Shown: piece by piece, positions 53,719 through 61,411 of the stretch
How positions within the stretch are numbered: the first letter of the stretch is position 1
Layout of the letters: each line of letters opens with the position of its first letter
Assembly (NCBI RefSeq): GCF_001427125.1
Contig: NZ_LMGK01000020.1
Location: 400,160 to 464,159, forward strand
Direction of reading: 5' to 3'
Origin: Pseudomonas sp. Root562
GTDB lineage: Bacteria > Pseudomonadota > Gammaproteobacteria > Pseudomonadales > Pseudomonadaceae
DNA: 64,000 nucleotides
Notes under the pieces: model-generated
What the model was told of the DNA's origin: nothing
Seen by the model: the letters and a program-made list of their open reading frames with translations, nothing else
Database searches by the model: none
Position numbers and translations under genes: made by a program

Positions 53719-55338
53719 TCAGGCCTGACTTTGTTTGGCCTTTAAATGCCGCGCATACCAAGGTCGTTGCGGCACTTTGCGAAACAGGTCTTCGAGCTTC
53801 TTTTCATCCTCGCCAAAGGTAATCCGCAGCGCCAGCTTCATGGTTTCCGGGTCCATTTCCACTGACTTACCCGCCTGCAACCCCGGTGTGGTGCTGCAAC
53901 CATGGGTGGCCGGACCGAGCCACGGGTCGGCGATCTCGACCCAACGCCCCGGTGCGAACCACGGCACACCGTTGACCTCAAGCCGGCTGACCTGCCCCGG
54001 ATGAAAGCGCTCATGGGCGCGGAACCAGTCTTCCAGGCGATCATCGATCCAGCCATGGAAATGCCAGAACACCGGATTCACGTGAGAGGAAAACGGATCA
54101 CCGAGAAAATCGTTTTCCGGCGCATACCAACGCGCCGAGAAGTCCGCCGGATCCCGGGCGAACGGCACCGGCTGACCGTTGGATGGGTCACGCGGCACCG
54201 AGGCCCAGCGCATGTGCAGCCAGTCGTGCAGACCCAACTCCACCTCCGAGCCGAACTGCCCCAGCGTCAACTTCGACAGATAACGCGGATCGCGGTACTG
54301 CGATTCCCAAACCTGGAAATTGCTGTGGTAGGTCTCGGCAGTCTTGATATCGCTGACCCACTGCGAGTACTCGTCATCGTCCTCGGCCAGCCAGGTCGGC
54401 GGCAGCGCGGTGCCGTCGTGATTGTCGAAATAGTTGGCGAAGCCGATGCGGTCCCGGGCCAGTTCGGGCTGCGGCAGCGGGAAATGCGTCCACGACGGCA
54501 GATCCTGCATTGAGCGCGCGGTGCCGAGCATGTGCCGGTGCATGAAGAAAAAATCCACGCCCGAGCCGTTGCGATCCTTGCGTTTGCCACGGGCATCTCG
54601 CTCCTGGTCCCGCGGACCGGGTTGCCAGCCAATACCGCGCAAGGCATTGCGCTTGTCTTCGGGCAAGGTATGCCACTTGTCCCGGGACGCATGCCAGAGC
54701 TGGTGAAACAGGCGATGCTCCTGGGACGTCAGCCACGCCAATAGCGGCGGGTTCAAACCGGTGCGCTCCCGGGCTTCGGGGAAGACTTTTTTCACGGCAA
54801 CAAAACGGTTGTCCTGCGCCGTCAGCATCAAGGGTCGATCCAGATCCAGCACGCGACCACTGAGTGAGCCGCTGCCGGCATTGCCGAACCCGGCCCAGAC
54901 CTCATCGAGCGCCATGCTGAATTCGTAATCGCAGCTTCCCGTCGCGCTCACCAGTCGCCAGCTCAACTGCGCCGGTTTGGCACTGGCCAGATCACCGAGC
55001 ACCCGGTAGCGGGGTTGTTCGCTGGAGCGCAGACGTTCAGCGGTGTCGAGAAAACCGATCAGGCCACGGCCCTTGTGACCGATGTCGAGAAACACTTCCA
55101 GCCCTTCGCGCGGCAAACCTTCAAGACCTGCGTCACGGCCTTCGAAACGAATCTGCCAGACTCCGCGCAGGGTGTCCGCCAAGCGCTGGCCGGCGACATC
55201 CGCGACATCGAATGAAGCTTCACCCGGCGTGATTGTCGGGTCCGGTTTCGTCCATTGGCGATGCCCATAAAAAGCCGCAGGCACGGCAGCGCCGGTCAGC
55301 GCCAGGCCCGCCATGAACCATCGTCGAGAAATCGTCAT
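53719..55338 (-). CDS. pvdP: Pyoverdine tyrosinase PvdP
   Basis: This 539-residue periplasmic enzyme oxidises ferribactin to dihydropyoverdine, forming the chromophore. ATG 55338 gives a twin-Arg signal (ISRRWFMAGLALTG), as the family requires; a frame from 55377 is longer. The C-terminal tyrosinase domain contains His-rich copper sites: HRLFHQLWH (about 215), FFFMHRHML (about 275) and NPVFWHFHGW (about 425). It is divergent from pvdM, and each has its own PvdS box. Confidence 0.93.
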   Translation of the reverse strand: MTISRRWFMAGLALTGAAVPAAFYGHRQWTKPDPTITPGEASFDVADVAGQRLADTLRGVWQIRFEGRDAGLEGLPREGLEVFLDIGHKGRGLIGFLDTAERLRSSEQPRYRVLGDLASAKPAQLSWRLVSATGSCDYEFSMALDEVWAGFGNAGSGSLSGRVLDLDRPLMLTAQDNRFVAVKKVFPEARERTGLNPPLLAWLTSQEHRLFHQLWHASRDKWHTLPEDKRNALRGIGWQPGPRDQERDARGKRKDRNGSGVDFFFMHRHMLGTARSMQDLPSWTHFPLPQPELARDRIGFANYFDNHDGTALPPTWLAEDDDEYSQWVSDIKTAETYHSNFQVWESQYRDPRYLSKLTLGQFGSEVELGLHDWLHMRWASVPRDPSNGQPVPFARDPADFSARWYAPENDFLGDPFSSHVNPVFWHFHGWIDDRLEDWFRAHERFHPGQVSRLEVNGVPWFAPGRWVEIADPWLGPATHGCSTTPGLQAGKSVEMDPETMKLALRITFGEDEKKLEDLFRKVPQRPWYARHLKAKQSQA

Positions 55339-55383
55339 TGCCCTACCTGTGTCAGCCATGGAGCAGGCTTTATCCAAGCTAGA

Positions 55384-55407
55384 ACGTTTGTTGCCCTGCG
55401 AAATTTA
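55384..55407 (-). promoter_or_regulatory. PvdS box of pvdP
   Basis: Read on the minus strand this is TAAAT, 16 nt, CGT, ending 46 nt before the pvdP start. Confidence 0.85.
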
Positions 55408-55413
55408 AAAGCA

Positions 55414-55506
55414 CCGCTGGCAAGCCAGCTCCCACAGGTATCGAGTTTGGATGGGATTATGTGAACACCACCGTCCATTGTGGGAGCTGGCTTGCCAGCG
55501 ATGAGG
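55414..55506. repeat. REPIN in the pvdP-pvdM divergent region
   Basis: Paired CTGGCAAGCCAGCTCCCACAG and CTGTGGGAGCTGGCTTGCCAG units (one base differs at the edge) lie between the two divergent PvdS boxes. This is an unusual place, since REPINs mostly lie between convergent genes or after genes. Confidence 0.85.
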
Positions 55507-55520
55507 CCAGTGCAATCACC

Positions 55521-55544
55521 TAAATTCTTCAGCTGCCCACTCGT
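55521..55544 (+). promoter_or_regulatory. PvdS box of pvdMN(O)
   Basis: TAAAT at 55521-55525, a 16-nt spacer and CGT at 55542-55544, 49 nt before pvdM. Confidence 0.85.
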
Positions 55545-55592
55545 TCCTCCCAGATAGCAAAGCCCCCCGCGGCGAACCTGACTGAGACGGCA

Positions 55593-56942
55593 ATGACAAA
55601 ACCACGTTCGAAAAAGGCTCTTTACATCGGCCTGCCATTGGCCCTGGCGATCAGCGCAGGTGCCGGCTTCGCGGCTTGGGATTATTGGTTCAAGGACAAT
55701 CCCGGTTACCCGGTCAAAGTGATGAAGCAGGCCGATGAATTGCACGAACGCCTGCTCTCGTTCGACAGCCACATCACCGTGCCGATGGACTTCGGCACTG
55801 CCGGCAACGAAGCCGACAAGGACGGCAGCGGCCAGTTCGACCTGGTGAAAACCGCTCGCGGTCGCCTCTCCGGTGCCGCGCTGACCATTTTCGGCTGGCC
55901 GGAAATCTGGAACGGCCCCAACGCACCCCATCGCCCCACCGCCGGTTTCATCGAAGAAGCACGCTTCGAACAGGAAACCCGCTACAAGATCATCACCACG
56001 CTGGTGCGTGACTTCCCCAATCAGGTGGCCATCGCCTACACCCCCGATGATTTCCGTCGCCTGCATGGCGAAGGCAAGTTCGCGATCTTCATGAGCATGC
56101 TCAACGCCTACCCGCTGGGCAACGACCTCAATGCCCTGGACAAATGGGCCGCGCGCGGCATGCGCATGTTCGGCTTCAGCTACGTGGGCAATAACGCCTG
56201 GGCCGATTCGTCGCGGCCATTGCCGTTCTTCAATGATTCGCGGGACGCCCTCGGCGGGCTTTCGGACCTCGGCAAACAAGCCGTGCACCGTCTCAATGAT
56301 TTGGGCGTGATCATCGACGTGTCGCAGATGTCGACCAAAGCCCTGGAACAAGTCGCCCGGTTGAGCCGCACGCCAATGGTCGCCTCGCATTCGGCGCCCC
56401 GCGGGCTGGTGGATATTCCGCGTAACCTCAGCGACCACGAAATGCAGTTGATCAAGGACAGCGGGGGCGTGGTGCAGATTGTCGGTTTCCCGACCTACAT
56501 CCGCCCGCTGAGCCAGGCCACGCAGGCCAAGCTCAACGCCCTGCGTGCGCGCTTCGACCTGCAACCGCTGCAAGGTCTGGAGATGGCGCTGATGCCGGGG
56601 GATCCGGTCATCACGGTCTGGTCCGAGCAACGCTTTGGCGAATACGCCAGCCAGCTCTACGCCATCGTCGACGAAGAACCCAAGGCCACGCTCAAGGATT
56701 ACGGCGATGCGATTGACTATGCGGTGAAGAAAATCGGTATCGACCACGTGGGCATCAGCTCCGACTTCAACGATGGCGGCGGCCTGGATGGCTGGAAGGA
56801 TGTCAGCGAGGCGCGCAACGTCACCGCCGAGCTGATCAGCCGCGGCTACGGCGAAGCCGACATCGCCAAGCTCTGGGGCGGCAATTTTCTGCGGGTCTGG
56901 GATCAGGTCGAGAAATCCTCCAGACCCGTCGCCAAAAACTGA
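55593..56942 (+). CDS. pvdM: Periplasmic dipeptidase-like PvdM
   Basis: This 449-residue member of the renal-dipeptidase (M19) family has an N-terminal signal/membrane segment (about 9-28) and a TIM-barrel body (FDSHITVPMDF, HSAPRGLVDIPRN, HVGISSDFNDGGG). It acts during periplasmic maturation of pyoverdine, probably with PvdP. It is the first gene of pvdM-pvdN, 29 nt apart. Confidence 0.93.
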   Translation: MTKPRSKKALYIGLPLALAISAGAGFAAWDYWFKDNPGYPVKVMKQADELHERLLSFDSHITVPMDFGTAGNEADKDGSGQFDLVKTARGRLSGAALTIFGWPEIWNGPNAPHRPTAGFIEEARFEQETRYKIITTLVRDFPNQVAIAYTPDDFRRLHGEGKFAIFMSMLNAYPLGNDLNALDKWAARGMRMFGFSYVGNNAWADSSRPLPFFNDSRDALGGLSDLGKQAVHRLNDLGVIIDVSQMSTKALEQVARLSRTPMVASHSAPRGLVDIPRNLSDHEMQLIKDSGGVVQIVGFPTYIRPLSQATQAKLNALRARFDLQPLQGLEMALMPGDPVITVWSEQRFGEYASQLYAIVDEEPKATLKDYGDAIDYAVKKIGIDHVGISSDFNDGGGLDGWKDVSEARNVTAELISRGYGEADIAKLWGGNFLRVWDQVEKSSRPVAKN

Positions 56943-56971
56943 TGCCACATTTGCCAAGCGAAGCCGAAGCC

Positions 56972-58264
56972 ATGACCAACCGTCGTTCATTCCTCAAGCA
57001 GGCCGGTATTCTCGCCGCCGGCCTGCCGCTGGCTGCCGGCGTGAATCTGCCGGCGCTGGCCGGCAATCCACAGCAGCCATCGCAACCCCTGGCCAAGGGC
57101 AAATGGGCGCAACTGCGCCAGCTGTTCAATCAAGACCCGGACTACTTGCACTTCGCCAACTTCCTGGTGACCTCGCACCCGACGCCGGTGCGCAACGCCA
57201 TCGACATGCACCGCGCCAGCATCGACCGCAACCCCGGCCGCGCCATGGACTGGGACCTGCAGGAAACCGAAAAACGCGAGCACAACGTGCGGGTCTGGGC
57301 TGGCCGTTACCTCAATGCCACGCCTGAACAGATCGCACTGACCGGCAGCACCACCGAAGGCCTGGCGATGATCTACGGCGGTATTCATGTGCGCCCGGAC
57401 CAGGAAATCCTGGTCAGCGAACACGAGCATTACTCGACCCACTACACCCTGGAGTTTCGCCAGCAACGCCAGGGCACGAAGGTGCGCAAACTCAAGCTGT
57501 TTGCAAACAGCCACGACATTTCAGTGGACGAAGTGCTCGACTCGATCGCCAAAGGCATTCGCCCCGAAACCCGCGTGCTGGGCATGACCTGGGTGCAATC
57601 GGGCAGCGGCGTGAAATTGCCGATCGGTGAAATCGGCAAGCTGGTCGAAGAGCTGAACCGCCAGCGCGAAGAAAAGGACCGCCTGCTGTACGTGGTCGAC
57701 GGCGTCCACGGCTTCGGTGTCGAAAATCTCGACTTCCCCGACATGCACTGCGATTTCTTCATCGCCGGCACCCACAAATGGATGTTCGGCCCCCGTGGCA
57801 CCGGGATCGTTTGCGCGCGCTCGGCCGAGGTCAGGGACGTCACGCCGATCATTCCGACCTTCGGCGAAGCCACCGATTTCGCAACCATCATGACCCCCGG
57901 CGGCTATCACAGTTTCGAACATCGCTGGGCGGCGGACGAAGCGTTCAAGCTGCACCTGGACCTGGGCAAGGCCGATGTCCAGGCGCGCATTCATGAACTC
58001 AACACCTACGCCAAGCTGCGGCTGCTGGAACAGCCGCGGATCGAGCTGGTTACCCCGCAGAGTCCGCAGCTGTCGGCCGGTTTCACGTTTTTCAGGGTCA
58101 AGCAGCAGGATTGCGAAAAGATCGCCAGCGCACTGATGCAAAACAGCGTGGTCTGCGACTCGGTCGACCGCGACGTCGGCCCGGTGATCCGTATTGCCCC
58201 GGGTCTGCTCAATAGCGAAAGCGAAATCGACCGTTTCATGGCCCTACTCAACAAAATCGCCTGA
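56972..58264 (+). CDS. pvdN: PLP-dependent pyoverdine side-chain enzyme PvdN
   Basis: This 430-residue periplasmic enzyme of the class V aminotransferase fold has a twin-Arg signal (TNRRSFLKQAGILAAGLPL, shortened). The PLP Lys is residue 269 in GTHKWMFGPRGTG. PvdN converts the N-terminal glutamate side chain of the chromophore to the succinamide form in P. fluorescens. I chose ATG 56972 over 56942, because the signal peptide then starts properly. Confidence 0.93.
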   Translation: MTNRRSFLKQAGILAAGLPLAAGVNLPALAGNPQQPSQPLAKGKWAQLRQLFNQDPDYLHFANFLVTSHPTPVRNAIDMHRASIDRNPGRAMDWDLQETEKREHNVRVWAGRYLNATPEQIALTGSTTEGLAMIYGGIHVRPDQEILVSEHEHYSTHYTLEFRQQRQGTKVRKLKLFANSHDISVDEVLDSIAKGIRPETRVLGMTWVQSGSGVKLPIGEIGKLVEELNRQREEKDRLLYVVDGVHGFGVENLDFPDMHCDFFIAGTHKWMFGPRGTGIVCARSAEVRDVTPIIPTFGEATDFATIMTPGGYHSFEHRWAADEAFKLHLDLGKADVQARIHELNTYAKLRLLEQPRIELVTPQSPQLSAGFTFFRVKQQDCEKIASALMQNSVVCDSVDRDVGPVIRIAPGLLNSESEIDRFMALLNKIA

Positions 58265-58274
58265 CGCCTGATTT

Positions 58275-58344
58275 TCGTAGGGGCCAGGCTTGCCGGCGAA
58301 GGCGTCCATCACATCGCCTTCGCCGGCAAGCCTGGCTCCTACAG
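58275..58344. repeat. REP pair, CCAGGCTTGCCGGCGA variant
   Basis: Two inverse units (GGGGCCAGGCTTGCCGGCGAAGG and its complement) are separated by 10 nt. They sit in the pvdN-pvdO gap, which has no PvdS box of its own, so pvdO probably depends on read-through from the pvdM promoter. Confidence 0.8.
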
Positions 58345-58376
58345 ATTCGACTCTCACCTTTTTATCGAGATGACAC

Positions 58377-59249
58377 ATGAACAGTGATCTGCTGCCATTC
58401 AAGGCCCTCGCCCTGGCCGCCATCACGGCCGGCCTGCTGCCAACCGCCGTCCACGCCGCCACACCAACGCCACCGGGCAAGGTATTCAAGGACTGCCGCG
58501 ATTGCCCGGAAATGGTGGTTTTGCCCGCCGGCACCTTCACCATGGGCACCCCCGATGACGAAGTCGGCCGCGAGCCCGATGAAGGGCCGATGCATGACGT
58601 GACGTTCGCCAGGCCGTTCGCCATGAGCCGCTTCCAGATCACCGCAGGCGAGTGGGACAGCTACGTCAAGGAAAGCGGCGTGACCATCGCCAACGGCGAT
58701 ACCCGACCCGGTCGCGAGTGCATCGCCAGCAAGCCGCGTTATCCACAGACCCCGCGCCAGCCAGCGGTGTGCATGAACTTCGATGACGTTAAAAACTACA
58801 TCGCCTGGCTGTCGAAGAAAACCGGGCAGAAGTACAGCATGGTCAGCGAAGCACAGCGCGAATACGCGGCACGCGGCGGTACCAAGGGTCCGTTCCCCTT
58901 CCCGTTCGATGAAGGCAAGCAATACAGCATCGCCAGGCACGCCAACACCTACGGCCCGGCTGACGGCTACAGCTACAGCTCACCGGTCGGCAGCTACCCG
59001 CCTAACGCCTTCGGCATGTACGACATGCATGGCAACGTCTACGAATGGGTCGAGGATTGCGAACATCCGAGCTACGTCGGCGCCCCCACCGACGGTAGTG
59101 CCTGGCTGGAAGCCAACTGCGAAGCCGTGCGCATCCGCGGCAATGACTGGGGTGAAGCGCCGGTGTTCTCCCGCTCCGGCAACCGCAACAGCCAGTACCC
59201 ACAGGAACGCGGGGACTGGATAGGCTTTCGCGTAGTGCGCCAGCTCTAA
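58377..59249 (+). CDS. pvdO: Pyoverdine maturation protein PvdO (FGE-like)
   Basis: This 290-residue periplasmic protein has a Sec signal (cleavage near HAA, residue 27) and a formylglycine-generating-enzyme/sulfatase-modifying domain (about 40-288, VVLPAGTFTMGTPDDE, NAFGMYDMHGNVYEWVED shortened, GFRVVRQL). PvdO catalyses the last oxidation of the chromophore, dihydropyoverdine to pyoverdine. pvdF, the next gene in P. aeruginosa, is missing here. Confidence 0.92.
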   Translation: MNSDLLPFKALALAAITAGLLPTAVHAATPTPPGKVFKDCRDCPEMVVLPAGTFTMGTPDDEVGREPDEGPMHDVTFARPFAMSRFQITAGEWDSYVKESGVTIANGDTRPGRECIASKPRYPQTPRQPAVCMNFDDVKNYIAWLSKKTGQKYSMVSEAQREYAARGGTKGPFPFPFDEGKQYSIARHANTYGPADGYSYSSPVGSYPPNAFGMYDMHGNVYEWVEDCEHPSYVGAPTDGSAWLEANCEAVRIRGNDWGEAPVFSRSGNRNSQYPQERGDWIGFRVVRQL

Positions 59250-59266
59250 GGCACACCACGTTCCCC

Positions 59267-59358
59267 CTGTGGGAGCCAGCCTGCTGGCGATGACGACTTG
59301 TCAGTCAGCAGAGATGTCGACTGACCGTCCGCCATCGCCAGCAGGCTGGCTCCCACAG
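59267..59358. repeat. REPIN after pvdO
   Basis: Paired GTGGGAGCCAGCCTGCTGGCGATG units surround a short spacer just after pvdO. Confidence 0.85.
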
Positions 59359-59366
59359 GGTTGATT

Positions 59367-59417
59367 GATCGTTCCCACGCTCCGCGTGGGAATGCATCCC
59401 GTGACGCTCCGCGTCAC
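59367..59417. repeat. Partial REP of the CGTTCCCACGC family
   Basis: GATCGTTCCCACGCTCCGCG and the inner GTGACGCTCCGCGTCAC hairpin are present, but the second outer arm is missing. It lies 43 nt before the pvdE PvdS box. Confidence 0.75.
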
Positions 59418-59459
59418 CTTCATTCATTCGAGCGACGGTCACCACCAGTCAACCGACGC

Positions 59460-59483
59460 TAAATTAACCCCTCGACCAGACGT
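59460..59483 (+). promoter_or_regulatory. PvdS box of pvdE
   Basis: TAAAT at 59460-59464, a 16-nt spacer and CGT at 59481-59483, 42 nt before pvdE. Confidence 0.85.
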
Positions 59484-59524
59484 TCTACTGGGTATCTGCC
59501 TTACGACCCAAGGAACAGTCTTCC

Positions 59525-61171
59525 ATGACCCAGCCCACTCGCGGCGCCATCGGCGAATTGTTCGCCCTGCTCAAACCCTTTCGACTGATCGTCGCCGCGT
59601 CCATTTTCCTGGGCATGGTCGGCGGCCTGAGCGTCACGGTGTTGCTGGCGACCATCAACAACGCATTGCACTCGGACGGCCTGACCCAGGGCGTGGTGGC
59701 GCTGTTCGCCGGCCTGTGTCTGTTGGCGCTGGCCAGTTCGATCTGCTCCGACATCGGCACCAACTATGTCGGCCAGCACATCATCGCCAAGCTGCGCAAA
59801 CAGTTGGGTGAGAAAGTCCTGTCGGCACCGATCGAACAGATCGAACGCTACCGCAGCCATCGACTGATCCCGGTGTTGACCCACGACGTCGACACCATCA
59901 GTGATTTCGCCTTCGCCTTCGCGCCGCTGGCGATTTCCGTCACCGTGACCCTCGGTTGCATGGGCTACCTGGCAATCCTGTCATGGCCGATGTTCATGAT
60001 CATGCTGGCCGCGATCATGATCGGCACGGCGATCCAGGCCTATGCCCAGAGCAAAGGCGTACAGGGCTTCATGGCTGCCCGCGATGCCGAAGACGAGTTG
60101 CAGAAGCACTACAACGCCATCGCCGAAGGTGCCAAGGAACTGCGGATTCACCGCCCGCGCCGCCAGCGCATGTTCACTTCGGGCATCAAGGGCACCGCCG
60201 AATTCATCTGCAACACCCAAGTGCGCTCGATCAATACTTTCGTCATTGCCAAGACCTTCGGCTCGATGCTGTTCTTCGTGGTCATCGGCCTGGCCCTGGC
60301 GCTGCAAACCTTCTGGCCGAGCGCCGACAAGACCGTGATGAGCGGCTTCGTGCTGGTGCTGCTGTACATGAAAGGCCCGCTGGAACATCTGATCAGTACT
60401 TTGCCGATCGTCAGCCGCGCGCAGATTGCCTTTCGCCGCATCGCTCAATTGTCCGAACAGTTTTCCACCCCTGAGCCGCACCTGTTGCTCAGCGATCAGG
60501 GCGACGTCAAACCCGCCGTGCACCAACTGCAACTGGCGGACGTGCGCTACACCTTCCCGTCGGTGGACGGTGCCACACCGTTCCAGTTGGGTCCGGTCAA
60601 CCTGACCATCAAACAGGGCGACATCACTTTCATCGTCGGCGAAAACGGCTGCGGCAAGACCACGCTGATCAAGTTGCTGTTGGGCCTGTACACCCCGCAA
60701 CAGGGGCAGATCCGCGTCAACGGCGAGGCCATCGATGCACAGAACCGCGACGACTATCGCCAGTTGTTCACCACCATTTTTGCCGACTACTACCTGTTCG
60801 ACGACGTGGTCCAGGGCGACACGCACATCCCGGAAGATGCCAACAAGTACCTGCAACGCCTGGAAATCGCGCACAAGGTCAGCGTCAAGGACGGCAACTT
60901 CACCACCACCGACCTTTCCACCGGCCAGCGCAAGCGTCTGGCGCTGGTCAATGCCTGGCTGGAAGAACGGCCGGTTCTGGTGTTCGACGAATGGGCGGCG
61001 GACCAGGACCCGACCTTCCGCCGGGTTTTCTACACCGAGCTGCTGCCGGACCTCAAACGCCTGGGCAAGACCATCATCGTGATCTCCCACGATGACCGTT
61101 ACTTCGATGTCGCCGACCAACTGGTGCGCATGGAAAGCGGCCGGGTCGTGAGCGAATTGACCCCGGCCTGA
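59525..61171 (+). CDS. pvdE: Pyoverdine precursor ABC exporter PvdE
   Basis: This 548-residue half-transporter has a six-helix membrane domain (about 15-310) and an ATPase domain (about 340-545: Walker A VGENGCGKTT, signature LSTGQRKR, Walker B VLVFDEWAADQDP). The unusual signature (LSTGQ for LSGGQ) is typical of the cyclic-peptide exporter type. It moves acylated ferribactin from cytoplasm to periplasm for maturation. Length equals P. aeruginosa PvdE (549 aa). Confidence 0.94.
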   Translation: MTQPTRGAIGELFALLKPFRLIVAASIFLGMVGGLSVTVLLATINNALHSDGLTQGVVALFAGLCLLALASSICSDIGTNYVGQHIIAKLRKQLGEKVLSAPIEQIERYRSHRLIPVLTHDVDTISDFAFAFAPLAISVTVTLGCMGYLAILSWPMFMIMLAAIMIGTAIQAYAQSKGVQGFMAARDAEDELQKHYNAIAEGAKELRIHRPRRQRMFTSGIKGTAEFICNTQVRSINTFVIAKTFGSMLFFVVIGLALALQTFWPSADKTVMSGFVLVLLYMKGPLEHLISTLPIVSRAQIAFRRIAQLSEQFSTPEPHLLLSDQGDVKPAVHQLQLADVRYTFPSVDGATPFQLGPVNLTIKQGDITFIVGENGCGKTTLIKLLLGLYTPQQGQIRVNGEAIDAQNRDDYRQLFTTIFADYYLFDDVVQGDTHIPEDANKYLQRLEIAHKVSVKDGNFTTTDLSTGQRKRLALVNAWLEERPVLVFDEWAADQDPTFRRVFYTELLPDLKRLGKTIIVISHDDRYFDVADQLVRMESGRVVSELTPA

Positions 61172-61199
61172 TCACCCATTTCAAGACCTTGCGCAGAAC

Positions 61200-61290
61200 C
61201 TGTGGGAGCGGCTTGCCCGCGATAGCGGTGGGTCAATAGACATCCATGTTGAAGGTGATGGCCCTATCGCGGGCAAGCCCGCTCCCGCAG
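61200..61290. repeat. REPIN between pvdE and fpvA
   Basis: Paired GTGGGAGCGGCTTGCCCGCGAT and inverse units lie 28 nt after the pvdE stop. They separate the pvdE transcript from the fpvA promoter. Confidence 0.85.
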
Positions 61291-61352
61291 GTTTTTGTGC
61301 AGGTTTCAAAAATGGAAAAATTATTTTTCCGGTTTCGCACTCACGCCCCGTC

Positions 61353-61373
61353 TTAATAATAATTCCCATTAAC
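61353..61373 (+). promoter_or_regulatory. Candidate Fur box/promoter of fpvA
   Basis: TTAATAATAATTCCCATTAA is an AT-rich dyad like Fur sites, preceded by CGTC at 61349. It lies 40-60 nt before fpvA. No PvdS box is present here, in line with fpvA being an FpvI target. Confidence 0.5.
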
Positions 61374-61411
61374 AAAAACTCTGCACGACACTTTCAGGAG
61401 CACAGGCAGTA

